Source: RI-43 sp033764725 (lineage in GTDB: Bacteria > Pseudomonadota > Alphaproteobacteria > Caulobacterales > Aquidulcibacteraceae). From it: a stretch of 64,000 nucleotides of DNA. Positions 16,551 through 26,066 of the stretch are shown one piece after another. Below the pieces are notes generated by a model. It had not been told where the DNA came from and did no database searches. It saw only the letters and a program-made list of their open reading frames with translations. The stretch covers positions 1 to 64,000 of the forward strand of contig JANRIR010000073.1 of the NCBI GenBank assembly GCA_033764725.1, read 5' to 3'. A program made the translations under genes and the position numbers. Position 1 is the first letter of the stretch, and each line of letters starts with the position of its first letter.

Positions 16551-17308
16551 TCCACCGGCTTCAGGAAGCGGTCGCCGCGAAAGCCGGTGACCAGCGTCCA
16601 CGGCCGGAAAATGGATGTCGTGGAATCGAACGAGGCGAACGTGAATTGCGCCGGCCCGACGAGATTGTCGTTGGGCACGAAGCCGACGACATAGGTGCGG
16701 CTGTCCTGCGAATTGTCGCGGTCGTCGCCCATCATGAAGTAATGCCCTTCGGGCACTTCATAGACGCGGGTGTTGTCCCAATCGCCATCGGGCTGACGAT
16801 CGAACGTGACATAGCTCACGCCGTTCGGCAGCGTCTCGCGATAGGCCTGCACCTCGATCGGCCCGCGCATGGGATCGTCGAACGGCGTCAGCCCCAGCGC
16901 TTCGCGCGTCACCGCCTCGCCATTGATGTGCAGCACGCCGTCGATCATCTGGATGCGGTCGCCCGGCAGGCCGATCAGCCGCTTGACGAAATCGCGATTG
17001 GGTTCCGGCTCGGGACGGAACACGACGACGTCGCCGCGTTCTGGCGGCGTCGCGAGAATGCGGCCGTGCGGCAAAAGACGCTCCAGCGGCGCGAAGGAAT
17101 AGCGCCCGTAGCCGTACGTCCATTTGGTCACGACGATGTAGTCGCCGACCTCCAAGGTCGGCTGCATGGAGCCCGATGGAATGCGGAAAGGCTGCGCGAT
17201 GGTGAAGCGGATCAGCATCGCCAAGGCGAGCGCGTAGAGGATCGTCCGTAGGTTTTCCCACAGGGCGTCGAGGGCGCTGGGCGCGGAGGTGCTGGACGTC
17301 ATGGTCAT
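16547..17308 (-). CDS. lepB: Signal peptidase I
   Basis: This 253-aa inner-membrane serine/lysine protease removes Sec and Tat signal peptides. One N-terminal membrane helix (~residues 22-40) precedes the catalytic Ser47 (PSGSMQPTL). Lys109 lies in NRDFVKRLIGLPGD. The box E GDDRDNSQDSR is near the C-terminus. Two ATGs (17308 and 17302) are possible; both give the same topology. It heads the lepB-rnc-era operon section. Confidence 0.96.
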   Translation of the reverse strand: MTMTSSTSAPSALDALWENLRTILYALALAMLIRFTIAQPFRIPSGSMQPTLEVGDYIVVTKWTYGYGRYSFAPLERLLPHGRILATPPERGDVVVFRPEPEPNRDFVKRLIGLPGDRIQMIDGVLHINGEAVTREALGLTPFDDPMRGPIEVQAYRETLPNGVSYVTFDRQPDGDWDNTRVYEVPEGHYFMMGDDRDNSQDSRTYVVGFVPNDNLVGPAQFTFASFDSTTSIFRPWTLVTGFRGDRFLKPVE

Positions 17309-17453
17309 GCGCTTCTCGCACGCACGCTCCCGGACGCCCCCCGGGCGCGCCCGCAGCGGCGACTGTGTCCATTCGTTTGGGCGAGCGCGCACGCTCCCGT
17401 CAAGCGGGGTGCGGCGGCCGGGCGCGGGCGGCGGCGGAATGCTGCGCAGGCGG

Positions 17454-17894
17454 TCATGGCGTGCGGACGCTCCCGGCCGCGGATGCGACGCTGGGCGCTG
17501 GGGTAGCCGAAATGATCACGAATCCCTGCGCCAGCGGCGGCTCGTCGCTGAGGCTGACATGGATGACGGCCGTGAAGCCGGGCGGCGTAATCGCGGCGAG
17601 ACGCGCGGCGGCGCCGCCGGTCAGCGCCATGGTGGGCTGGCCGCCGCGCAGATTGATCACGCCCATGTCGCGCCAGAACACGCCGGCGCGCATGCCGGTG
17701 CCGAGCGCCTTGGCGCACGCCTCCTTCGCCGCGAAGCGCTTGGCGTAGGTGGCGGCGGCCTGCTCGGGGCGGCGTTCGGCGCGGGCGCGCTCGATGTCGG
17801 TGTAGACGCGCGCGACGAAGCGGTCGCCGAAGCGCGCCAGCGTCTGCTCGATGCGCCGGATGTCGCACAGGTCCGATCCCACGCCGAGGATCAT
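17454..17894 (-). CDS. acpS: Holo-[acyl-carrier-protein] synthase
   Basis: This 146-aa phosphopantetheinyl transferase activates ACP with coenzyme A. Magnesium ligands are Asp8 (GVGSDLCDI) and Glu in RFAAKEACAKALG. GVFWRDMGVIN and HVSLSDEPP are the usual later motifs. It is slightly longer than E. coli AcpS through a C-terminal Ala/Pro/Ser tail. It follows pdxJ by 7 nt, the common pdxJ-acpS pair. Confidence 0.95.
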   Translation of the reverse strand: MILGVGSDLCDIRRIEQTLARFGDRFVARVYTDIERARAERRPEQAAATYAKRFAAKEACAKALGTGMRAGVFWRDMGVINLRGGQPTMALTGGAAARLAAITPPGFTAVIHVSLSDEPPLAQGFVIISATPAPSVASAAGSVRTP

Positions 17895-17901
17895 TGCGCC
17901 C

Positions 17902-18681
17902 TCATGCGGGCAGGCCCCGGGCGGCGCGCATGCGCCGGCGCATGTCGCGGACGGCCTCGTCCAGCCCGATGAAGATCGCCTCGCCGACCAGAAAATGCCC
18001 GATATTCAGCTCCTTGAGCTCCGGAATGGCGGCGACCGCCGCGACCGTGTCGAAGGTGATTCCGTGGCCGGCATGGGGCTCCAGGCCGCGCCTGTGGGCC
18101 TCCGCGGCGGCCCGGCGCAGCGCCTCGAGCGCGCGCTCGGCGCCAGCTGAGTCCCCTGCCGCAAAGGCGTCGCAATATGCGCCGGTGTGCAACTCCACGA
18201 CCGGCGCGCCGAGCGCCTCGGCCACGGCGATCTGCACCGGGTTGGGATCGATGAACAGCGACACGCGGATGCCCGCCTCGCGCAGGCGCCGCACATAGGG
18301 GGCCACGGTCTGGTGCTGCACGGCGACGTCGAGCCCGCCCTCGGTGGTGCGCTCGTCGCGCCGTTCGGGCACCAGGCAGCAGGCCCGCGGCCGGGTTTCG
18401 AGCGCGAGGTTCAGCATTTCCTCAGTGCACGCCATCTCCAGATTGATCGGCAAGGTGATGGCGTTTGCGAGGCGGGCGAGGTCCTCCTCGCGGACATGGC
18501 GGCGATCCTCGCGGACATGCAGCGTGATGCCGTCGGCCCCGGCGGCGGCGGCTGCGCGTGCGGCGCGCACCGGGTCGGGATGGGCGCCGCCGCGGGCGTT
18601 CCGGATCGTGGCGACGTGATCGATATTGACGCCGAGGCGCAAATCCTGGGCGGAGGCGGAACTGGACTCGACGCTGGACAA
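17902..18681 (-). CDS. pdxJ: Pyridoxine 5'-phosphate synthase
   Basis: This roughly 259-aa TIM-barrel enzyme condenses 1-deoxy-D-xylulose 5-phosphate with 3-amino-1-phosphohydroxyacetone to give PNP, the last ring-forming step of vitamin B6 synthesis. Signatures are LGVNIDHVATIRNARGG (substrate Asn/His), TLHVREDRRHV and VELHTGAYC. No ATG fits the N-terminus. A TTG at 18681 with GGGAG about 10 nt upstream is the most likely start. It is followed by acpS. Confidence 0.94.
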   Translation of the reverse strand: MSSVESSSASAQDLRLGVNIDHVATIRNARGGAHPDPVRAARAAAAAGADGITLHVREDRRHVREEDLARLANAITLPINLEMACTEEMLNLALETRPRACCLVPERRDERTTEGGLDVAVQHQTVAPYVRRLREAGIRVSLFIDPNPVQIAVAEALGAPVVELHTGAYCDAFAAGDSAGAERALEALRRAAAEAHRRGLEPHAGHGITFDTVAAVAAIPELKELNIGHFLVGEAIFIGLDEAVRDMRRRMRAARGLPA

Positions 18682-18804
18682 GGGCGGCTCTGCTCCCGGG
18701 CGCGGGCGTTGCGGCCGGCGTGGCCTTCAGTCGTAGCCCAGCCCGGCGGGCGCGTCACGGGAGCGCCGCAGAACGCGCCCCGTTTGCGGACGCCGCCGAG
18801 GGCC

Positions 18805-18889
18805 TGGTGCGGACGGCGGGAGTCGAACCCGCACGCCGTGAAGCGCTGGAACCTAAATCCAGTGCGTCTGCCAGTTCCGCCACGTCCGC
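18805..18889 (-). tRNA. tRNA-Leu (anticodon UAG)
   Basis: On the minus strand an 85-nt cloverleaf starts GCGGACG, pairing with CGTCCGC before the discriminator A and an encoded CCA (18805-18807). The anticodon arm is CTGGA-TTTAGGT-TCCAG, giving UAG, which reads CUA/CUG leucine codons. A long class II variable arm and the T-loop GGTTCGACTCC are present. It sits between dnaE and pdxJ, both on the same strand. Confidence 0.96.
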
Positions 18890-18943
18890 ATACGGCCCGG
18901 GAAGCTTAAAGCGGTTGCGGCGCGCGCCGCCAAGCCGGCAGGG

Positions 18944-21900
18944 TCACATCACCCGCTCGACGCCGCGCGCGGCCTTCAGCGCGGCGCGCGCCCCCGCCCC
19001 GGCCGGCACCAGCCCCGACGTGGCGAGCTCCACCTCGCGGCCGTCCTGCAGGCGCAACACGAGGCGCAGCCTGCGGGTCTCGGCGCCGCGCGCAGGCTCA
19101 AGCTGGGCGATCGTTTCTGCGAGCCCCGCCAGCGAGGCGCCTTCGCGCAGCACGATCTTCACATCGCCCAATTGGCGCGCTTCGGCCGCCTCGACCGGCT
19201 CGAACGTATCGACCGACAATTTGAGATCGCCGTCGCGCCAGCGCGCGCGCGCGCGGAACACCAAAGGCTTGCCGACCTGCAACACGTCGCGCGCCGGCGC
19301 GAGATGCTCTGGCATCACCATCGCCTCGAAATCGCCGGTCGGATCGGACAGCGACACGAACGCGAGCTGGCCGCCCGATTGCGCCGGCCGCGTCTGCACC
19401 CGGCGCAGCACCGCCGCCATCGCATAGACGCGCGGCTCGGTTTCGCCCTCTTCCAATATGTCGGCGTAGGTCATGAATTTGCCGCTCGGCGCATCGGCGT
19501 AGAACGCCGACAGCGGATGGCCGGAGAGATAGAAGCCGACGCTCTCGCGCTCGTAATCGAGCCGCTCCTGCGCCGACCAGGCCGGCGCCTTGGGCATCAC
19601 GGCGCGCACCGCGGGCTCTTCGGCGCCGAACAGGCTCGCCTGCGCGCTGGCGCGCGCCTCCGCCGCCCGCGCGGCTTCCTGTGCGATCACTTCGGCCGCC
19701 GCGAACGCGCGCGCGCGCTCGGGCTCGAGCGCATCGAATGCGCCCGCCTTCGCCAGATTCTCAAGCTGGCGCCGGTTGACGGTTTTCGCGTCGAGGCGTT
19801 CGGCGAAATCGTGCAGGCTTTTGAACGGGCCGCCCCGCGCGCGCTCGGCGGCGAGGCTCTCCATTGCGGCGAGACCGACATTGCGCACTGCGCCCAGCGC
19901 ATAGCGCACCGCGAGGCCGTCGCCATGCGCCTCGACCGAGAAATCCGCAAGGCTGGCGTTGATGTCGGGCGCCAGCACCGTCACGCCGATGCGCCGCGCA
20001 TCCTGGTGAAACGAGGCGAGCTTGTCGGAGTTCGACAGATCGAGGCTCATCGACGCGGCGACGAACGCCACGGGATAATTCGCCTTCAGATACGCCGTCT
20101 GGTAGGCGATCACCGCATAGGCGGCGGCGTGCGACTTGTTGAAGCCGTAGCCCGCGAACTCGGCCACCAGATCGAAGATGCGCTCGGCGGTGTGCGCCGC
20201 GACGCCGCGCTCGACCGCGCCCTGCAGGAAGCGCGACTTCTGCTTGGCCATTTCCTCGGGCTTTTTCTTGCCCATGGCGCGGCGCAGCAGGTCGGCCTCG
20301 CCGAGGCTGTAGCCCGACAAAACCTGGGCGATCTGCATCACCTGTTCCTGATAGATGATGACGCCGTAGGTCTCTTCGAGAATGGGCTGCAAAAGCGGGT
20401 GCAGATAATCGGGCTCCATGCGCCCGTGCTTCACGTCGGCGTAGGAGTCGATGTTCTTCATCGGCCCCGGCCGATAGAGCGAGATCAGCGCGATGATGTC
20501 TTCCAGCGTGGTGGGCTTCACCTTGCGCAGCGTGTCGCGCATGCCCTGGCCTTCCAGCTGGAACACGCCATAGGTCGCGCCGGATTGCATGAGCGCGTAG
20601 GTCTTTTCGTCGTCCCAGGGAATGCGCGCAAGATCGACATGTTCGCCGCGCGCGCGCAGGAAACCGAGCGCGCGGTCGATCACGGTCAAGGTCTTGAGGC
20701 CGAGGAAATCGAACTTCACAAGCCCCGCCGGCTCCACCCATTTCATATTGAATTGCGTGGCGGGAATGTCGGAGCGGGGATCGCGATAGAGCGCGACCAG
20801 CTCCACCAGCGGGCGGTCGCCGATGACGATGCCGGCGGCGTGCGTCGAGGCGTTGCGGTGCAGGCCCTCCAATTGCAGCGCCGTGGCCAACAGCGCGCCG
20901 ACTTCCGGCTCCTCCTGCGCGGCCTGCTTGAGGCGCGGCTCGATCTCCACCGCCTGCGCCAACGTCACCGGATTGGCGGGGTTGGCGGGAACAAGCTTGG
21001 CCAGACGATCGACCTGGCCGAACGGCAATTGCATCACGCGCCCGACATCGCGCAGCACCGCGCGCGCCTGCAGCGTGCCGAACGTGATGATCTGCGCCAC
21101 CCGGTCGTCGCCATAGCGGCGGCGCACATAATCGATCACCTCGCCGCGCCGCTCCTGGCAGAAATCGATGTCGAAATCGGGCATCGACACGCGTTCGGGA
21201 TTGAGAAACCGCTCGAACAGAAGGCCGAAGCGCAGCGGGTCGAGATCGGTGATGGTGAGCGACCAGGCCACCAGCGAGCCTGCGCCCGAGCCGCGCCCCG
21301 GCCCCACGGGAATGCCTTGGCCTTTCGCCCATTTGATGAAGTCGGCGACGATCAGAAAGTAGCCGGGAAACTTCATTTGGATGATGACGGACAATTCGTA
21401 GTCCAGCCGCTTCCAATAAGTCTCCTCATCGGCCGCGCGGCCGTCCGGCCCCAACGCTTCGAGGCGCGCGCGCAGCCCGGCTTCGGCCTGGGCGCGCAAT
21501 TCGGCCGGCTCGTCGCGGCCTTCGTCGGTGGTGAAGCGCGGCAGGATCGGCGCGCGCGTCGGCGTGCGATAGGCGCAGCGCGCGGCGATCTCGTGCGTGT
21601 TGGCGATCGCCTCGGGCAGATCGGCGAACAGCGCGGCCATGTCCGCGCCCGATTTGAACCAGCATTCCGGCGTGACCCTGGGACGATCGTCTTCGCCCAG
21701 ATACGAACTCGCCGCGATGCACATCAGCGCGTCGTGCGCGCCATGGCCCTCGCGCGCCGCAAAGCGCACGTCGTTGGTCGCCACGATCGGCAGCTCCAGC
21801 GCATAAGCGAGCGCCAGCGCGTGCTCTTCGCGCGCCGCCTCGCCGGGCGCGCCGACGCGCTGCAGCTCGACATAGAGCCGGCCGCGAAACCGCCGCGCCA

Positions 21901-22378
21901 GGCGCGTCAGCAGCGCTTCGCCCGCCGCGCGCCGGCCGTCGCCCAACGCCGCAGCCAACAGCCCATCGGCCCCGCCGGTCAGCGCGATGAGGCCCTCGGC
22001 ATGCGCCTCGAGCCGCTCGAGCGTCACGTGTGGCGCGTCCTGGGATGCGACTTCCAGGTGCGCGGCGGTCGCCAGCCGCATCAGATTGGCGTAGCCGCGC
22101 TCCGATTGCGCCAACAGCGCCAGCGCCCCTTCGGCGCCGTCGGGCGTGCGCACGGTCACGCTGCATCCGATGATCGGCTGAACGCCGGCCTCCGCAAACG
22201 CCTCGGAGAACTCCAACGCGCCGAACAGATTGTTGGAATCGGTCAGCGCCAGCGCCGGCATCGAGTGCTTGGCGCACAGCTTGGCCAGATCCTTCACATG
22301 CAGCGTGCTCTCAAGCAGCGAATAGGCCGAGCGCGCCCTGAGGTGCACGAACCCGCCGCCGTTCAACCGCTCCGCCAT
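18944..22378 (-). CDS. dnaE: DNA polymerase III subunit alpha
   Basis: This replicative polymerase of about 1144 aa has an N-terminal PHP domain (FVHLRARSAYSLLES...ALTDSNNLFG) and a C-family polymerase core with the catalytic Asp motif PDFDIDFCQERRG and GRGSGAGSLVAW. An HhH region (AGYGFNKSHAAAYA) and an OB fold near the C-terminus follow. I prefer the ATG at 22378 because homologues start just before the PHP segment and GGGGAG lies 6 nt upstream. An ATG at 22435 (with GGAAGAG) and a GTG at 22471 overlapping the lolD stop are alternatives. It follows lolC-lolD, the usual alphaproteobacterial order. Confidence 0.96.
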   Translation of the reverse strand: MAERLNGGGFVHLRARSAYSLLESTLHVKDLAKLCAKHSMPALALTDSNNLFGALEFSEAFAEAGVQPIIGCSVTVRTPDGAEGALALLAQSERGYANLMRLATAAHLEVASQDAPHVTLERLEAHAEGLIALTGGADGLLAAALGDGRRAAGEALLTRLARRFRGRLYVELQRVGAPGEAAREEHALALAYALELPIVATNDVRFAAREGHGAHDALMCIAASSYLGEDDRPRVTPECWFKSGADMAALFADLPEAIANTHEIAARCAYRTPTRAPILPRFTTDEGRDEPAELRAQAEAGLRARLEALGPDGRAADEETYWKRLDYELSVIIQMKFPGYFLIVADFIKWAKGQGIPVGPGRGSGAGSLVAWSLTITDLDPLRFGLLFERFLNPERVSMPDFDIDFCQERRGEVIDYVRRRYGDDRVAQIITFGTLQARAVLRDVGRVMQLPFGQVDRLAKLVPANPANPVTLAQAVEIEPRLKQAAQEEPEVGALLATALQLEGLHRNASTHAAGIVIGDRPLVELVALYRDPRSDIPATQFNMKWVEPAGLVKFDFLGLKTLTVIDRALGFLRARGEHVDLARIPWDDEKTYALMQSGATYGVFQLEGQGMRDTLRKVKPTTLEDIIALISLYRPGPMKNIDSYADVKHGRMEPDYLHPLLQPILEETYGVIIYQEQVMQIAQVLSGYSLGEADLLRRAMGKKKPEEMAKQKSRFLQGAVERGVAAHTAERIFDLVAEFAGYGFNKSHAAAYAVIAYQTAYLKANYPVAFVAASMSLDLSNSDKLASFHQDARRIGVTVLAPDINASLADFSVEAHGDGLAVRYALGAVRNVGLAAMESLAAERARGGPFKSLHDFAERLDAKTVNRRQLENLAKAGAFDALEPERARAFAAAEVIAQEAARAAEARASAQASLFGAEEPAVRAVMPKAPAWSAQERLDYERESVGFYLSGHPLSAFYADAPSGKFMTYADILEEGETEPRVYAMAAVLRRVQTRPAQSGGQLAFVSLSDPTGDFEAMVMPEHLAPARDVLQVGKPLVFRARARWRDGDLKLSVDTFEPVEAAEARQLGDVKIVLREGASLAGLAETIAQLEPARGAETRRLRLVLRLQDGREVELATSGLVPAGAGARAALKAARGVERVM

Positions 22379-22467
22379 TGCCTGCTCCCCTGCGCCCGCA
22401 CCAAAGCGCGATTCGCCTGCATCCAGGATATTCATGTTTTGTTCTCTTCCGCAAGGGCTCGGCCCGC

Positions 22468-23151
22468 TCACCCCCGCACCCGCAACTTGCCGTGATCCAG
22501 CGCCATGACGCGGTCCATGTAGCGGGTGAGTTCGAGATTGTGCGTCGCCACCAGGGCGCCGACGCCTTCCTGGCGGGCGAGCTGGAACAATTGCTCGAAG
22601 ACGATTTTCGAGGTGTCGGGATCGAGATTGCCGGTGGGTTCGTCGGCCAGGAGCAGCCCGGGCTTGTTGACCAGCGCACGCGCGATCGCCACGCGCTGCT
22701 GCTCCCCGCCCGACAATTGCGACGGCTGATGGCGCAGGCGTTAGCCGAGGCCGAGCGCCGTCAACAGACGCGCCGCCTCCTCCCGCGCCTGGGCGCGCGG
22801 CGCGCCGGCGATGAGTTGCGGCAAGGCGACATTATCGAGCGCGTCAAATTCCGGCAGCAGATGGTGAAACTGATAGACAAAGCCGATATGCGCGCGCCGC
22901 AGCGCCGTGCGCTCGCGATCCGGCAGCGACCACGCATCGGCGCCGGCGATGCGCACCGCCCCGCCCGTCGGCCGCTCCAGGAGGCCGGCGGCGTGCAGGA
23001 GCGACGACTTGCCCGAGCCCGAAGGCCCGACAAGCCCCACCAATTCGCCGCGCGCGACCGTGAGATCGACGCCGTTCAGCACGACGAGCTCGCGGTCTCC
23101 CGAGAGAAACCGCCGTTCAAGCCCGATCAGCTCCAGCGCCGCTTCATTCAT
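22468..23151 (-). pseudogene. lolD: Lipoprotein-releasing ABC ATPase LolD with an in-frame TAA
   Basis: The frame encodes a full-length (227 codons) LolD, the ATPase that powers lipoprotein extraction by LolCDE. Walker A is GPSGSGKSS (around residue 43). Signature and Walker B are LSGGEQQRVAIARAL and LLLADEPTGNLD. A TAA at 22741-22743 interrupts the frame between LLTALGLG and RLRHQPSQ, exactly where relatives usually have Glu or another residue, so GAA to TAA by one change would explain it. Reading frame and motifs on both sides are intact. Since lolD is normally essential this may be a base-call error, a very recent mutation covered by a paralogue, or stop-codon readthrough. It overlaps lolC by 8 nt. 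Confidence 0.85.
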
Positions 23152-24421
23152 AACGCAGCGCCTCCACCGGATCGAGCCTGGAGGCGCGCCACGCCATCGG
23201 CAGCGTCGCCACGAACGACATGAACAGCGCCCACGCCGTGATCACCGCAACCTCGCCCCATTCGATGCGCGCGGGCAGCGCTTCGAGCGAATAGACGCTG
23301 CCGGGAAACACATCGAAGCCGAGCGCAGTGGACAGGAAATCCTGGATCGGGCCGATGAACAGGCAGACCGAGACGCCGAACGTCAGCCCCAGCGCGGTGC
23401 CGATCACGCCAATGCTTGCGCCGGCCATGAAGAACACGCGCAGGATCGACCCTTGCGTGGCGCCCATCGTGCGCAGGATGGCGATGTCGCGGCTCTTGTT
23501 CTTCACCAGCATGACAAGGCCGGACACGATGTTGAGCGCCGCGATCGCCACGATCATCATCAGGATGATGCGCATCACGTTACGCTCCACCACCAGCGCG
23601 TCGGCCAGCCCCTGGCTCTGCGTGCGCCAATCGAAGATGGTCAGCTCCGGGCCCACGCGCTGGCGCAGATCGGCCATGACAAAGCGCGTGACGTCGGGGT
23701 TCTGGATGCGCAGCTCAAGGCGATCGGCGTGTTCGCCCCGATTGAACAGGATCTGCGCTTGTTCGAGCGGCATATAGATCAGCGCCGAATCGTATTCCGC
23801 CATGCCGACGCTGAAGATAGCGCCGACGACGAACGTTTTCCGCCGCGGCGTGAGGCCGAAGGGCGTCGCCGACGCCTGCGGCGACAGGATCGACACCGCC
23901 ATGCCCGGCGCCACGCCAAGCCGCGCAGCAAGGCGGTCGCCGATCACGATCGTGGGATCCTCAACGCCCTGGAAGCCGTCGAGCGAGCCGGTGTCGCGGA
24001 TCGTATCGGCGATCAACGCCAGGCGCTCGAGATCGGCGCGCGGAATGCCGCGGATATAGACTCCGGTCGCCACGCCGTCCGCCACCGCCAGCGCCTGCTC
24101 GTCGATGAGTGGCGCGACCGAAACCACGCCCGGCGTCTGCGCGGCGAGCGCGGCGATCTGGTTGCGCGCGGCTTCCGAAACATCGCGCGTGTCGATGAAG
24201 ACATGGCCATTGACGCCGAGAATGCGCGACAGCAGCGTTTCGCGAAACCCGTTCATCACCGACATGGTGACGATCAGCACCGCCACTGCGAGCGTGATGC
24301 CCACCACCGAGATGATCGAGATCAGCGCCACCCCGCCATGCGCCCGCTTGGCGCGCAAATAGCGCCCCGCGAGCAGGCGTTCGAACAATCCGAAGGGGCG
24401 CGCCGCGGCGGTCGTGGTCAT
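23144..24421 (-). CDS. lolC: Lipoprotein-releasing ABC transporter permease LolC/LolE
   Basis: This 425-aa inner-membrane protein has four transmembrane helices. One is N-terminal (VALISIISVVGITLAVAVLIVTMSVMNGFRE), followed by a large periplasmic domain (~55-270). Three helices are C-terminal (from IILMMIVAIAALNIVSGLVMLVKNKSRDIAILRTMGAT onward). With LolD it releases lipoproteins to LolA. Alphaproteobacteria usually have one such permease forming a homodimer. The ATG at 24421 starts 4 nt after the proS stop. Confidence 0.95.
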   Translation of the reverse strand: MTTTAAARPFGLFERLLAGRYLRAKRAHGGVALISIISVVGITLAVAVLIVTMSVMNGFRETLLSRILGVNGHVFIDTRDVSEAARNQIAALAAQTPGVVSVAPLIDEQALAVADGVATGVYIRGIPRADLERLALIADTIRDTGSLDGFQGVEDPTIVIGDRLAARLGVAPGMAVSILSPQASATPFGLTPRRKTFVVGAIFSVGMAEYDSALIYMPLEQAQILFNRGEHADRLELRIQNPDVTRFVMADLRQRVGPELTIFDWRTQSQGLADALVVERNVMRIILMMIVAIAALNIVSGLVMLVKNKSRDIAILRTMGATQGSILRVFFMAGASIGVIGTALGLTFGVSVCLFIGPIQDFLSTALGFDVFPGSVYSLEALPARIEWGEVAVITAWALFMSFVATLPMAWRASRLDPVEALRYE

Positions 24422-24425
24422 GGAA

Positions 24426-25964
24426 TCAATACGCGCGCGCGATAAGGATGGTCTGGTCCGCCGGCGCGCCGGTGAAGATGCACGCGCCGTGCACGTCAGG
24501 CTGCGCCAGCGGCGCGTTGCGCACGCTGAGCTTGAGCGCCTTGAGCTTCGCTTCGACATCCGCCAGGGCCGCCCCCTCCGCCTTGCGCCAACCGGCGCGC
24601 ACCCAGCCGCGGAAATCAGGCGAATCTTCGTCATCGCCGAAATACTCCGCCAGCGCCGCATAGGTCGTCACGTCGCTGCGGATGTTGGCGTCGAGACGCG
24701 CCTGCGCGGCCGCGCGCAAGCCCGCCTGGATCTCTTCAAGCAGCCCGGGCGCGGCGCCCACGAAGGCGGCGCGCGGGACGGTTTCGCTGCGCACCTTGCC
24801 ATCCGCGCGCAACGCGTCGCGACGGATGAAGGTGACGTTGGCGCCCGCCGCGTCGCGCGGGCCGATCTCGCAGATGATGGGCGCGCCGCGGCGCACCCAG
24901 TCCCAGCGCTTATCGGCGGGTTTTGCCAGCTTGACGTCCACATGGGCGCGCAGCCTCGACCTGAACGCAGCCTGCGCGCCAAGCTCCGCGCACAGGCTCG
25001 CGCAATAGGCTTCGATCTCGGCGTCCTCGGGCTTGCCGCGCACCATCGGCACGATGACGATCTGATGCGGCGCAAGCGCAGGGGGCGTGCGCAGCCCGTC
25101 GTCGTCGCCATGCGTCATGATCAGGCCGCCGATCAGCCGCGTCGAGGCGCCCCACGACGTCGTATGGCAGAATTTCACCTCGCCATCCTTGTCCTGGAAG
25201 CGAATATTTTGCGCTCTCGAGAAATGGGTGCCGAGATAGTGCGAGGTGCCGGCCTGAAGCGCCTTGCCGTCCTGCATCATCGCTTCGATGGAGAAGGTGT
25301 TGTCCGCGCCGGGGAAGCGCTCGTGCGGCGGCTTCTCGCCGGTGATCACCGGCATGGCGATCGCCTCTTCCGCGAACGCGCGATACACTTCCAGCATGCG
25401 CAGCGTCTCTTCCATCGCATCGGCCTTGTCGGCGTGGGCGGTGTGGCCTTCCTGCCAAAGGAATTCCGCGGTGCGCAGGAACAGCCGGGTTCGCATCTCC
25501 CAGCGCATCACATTGGCCCATTGGTTCATCAGCAAAGGCAGATCGCGATAGGATTTGATCCAGCGGCTGAACGCGTCGCCGATGATCGTCTCAGACGTGG
25601 GGCGGATGATGTAGGGCTCTTCAAGCGCGGCGGACGGATCGGGCGCGAGCTTTCCGTCGATCGCCTTCAGGCGATGATGCGTGACCACCGCCATCTCCTT
25701 GGCGAAGCCATCGACGTGATCGGCCTCTTTCGCGATGAAGCTCATAGGGATCAGCAGCGGGAAATAATAATTGTCGTGCCCGGTCTCTTTGATGCGGCGG
25801 TCGAGATCGGCCTGCATCCGCTCCCACAGGCCGTAGCCCCACGGCTTCATGATCATCGAGCCGCGCGTGGGCGAGGCTTCCGCGAGGTCGGCCTCGCGGC
25901 ACACCGCCTGATACCATTCGGCGAAATTGTCGGCGCGGGCGACGGAAAGGGCGTGGGTGTGCAT
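24426..25964 (-). CDS. proS: Prolyl-tRNA synthetase, archaeal/eukaryal-like type
   Basis: This 512-aa class II synthetase charges tRNA-Pro. Its N-terminus (FAEWYQAVCREADLAEASPTRGSMIMKPWGYGLWE) and the block HYLGTHFSRAQNIRFQDKDGE belong to the type without the bacterial editing insertion. It ends in a C-terminal Tyr (ARAY), typical of the archaeal/eukaryal-like ProRS group. The bacterial motif order of the usual alphaproteobacterial enzyme is absent. The gene nonetheless sits in the normal alphaproteobacterial proS slot between DUF1467 and lolC, suggesting replacement in place. The ATG at 25964 precedes the family start; further upstream sequence is low complexity. Confidence 0.93.
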   Translation of the reverse strand: MHTHALSVARADNFAEWYQAVCREADLAEASPTRGSMIMKPWGYGLWERMQADLDRRIKETGHDNYYFPLLIPMSFIAKEADHVDGFAKEMAVVTHHRLKAIDGKLAPDPSAALEEPYIIRPTSETIIGDAFSRWIKSYRDLPLLMNQWANVMRWEMRTRLFLRTAEFLWQEGHTAHADKADAMEETLRMLEVYRAFAEEAIAMPVITGEKPPHERFPGADNTFSIEAMMQDGKALQAGTSHYLGTHFSRAQNIRFQDKDGEVKFCHTTSWGASTRLIGGLIMTHGDDDGLRTPPALAPHQIVIVPMVRGKPEDAEIEAYCASLCAELGAQAAFRSRLRAHVDVKLAKPADKRWDWVRRGAPIICEIGPRDAAGANVTFIRRDALRADGKVRSETVPRAAFVGAAPGLLEEIQAGLRAAAQARLDANIRSDVTTYAALAEYFGDDEDSPDFRGWVRAGWRKAEGAALADVEAKLKALKLSVRNAPLAQPDVHGACIFTGAPADQTILIARAY

Positions 25965-26066
25965 GGGGTGCGCCTGAAGCGAGCGGGACAGCGGAAGAGC
26001 GGCTCTTTTAGAGCGTGACCGGCGAAAGGGGAAACCGGTTTTGGCGCCGGCCAAGCCGGCATTTTT

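Noticed and set aside
17089..17115. GGAAT with 16-nt spacing to a CGT-like tetramer inside lepB
   Set aside because: The -10 reads CGTC, it lies within a coding region and points away from any start codon.
22468..22716. Separate small ABC ATPase gene starting at TTG 22716
   Set aside because: It is the C-terminal half of LolD in the same frame; it lacks Walker A and has no ribosome site of its own.
26019..26060. Palindrome-like stretch (GACCGG...CCGGTT) upstream of proS as an attachment site
   Set aside because: No integrase, tRNA or direct repeat is nearby; it looks like ordinary intergenic palindromic sequence.
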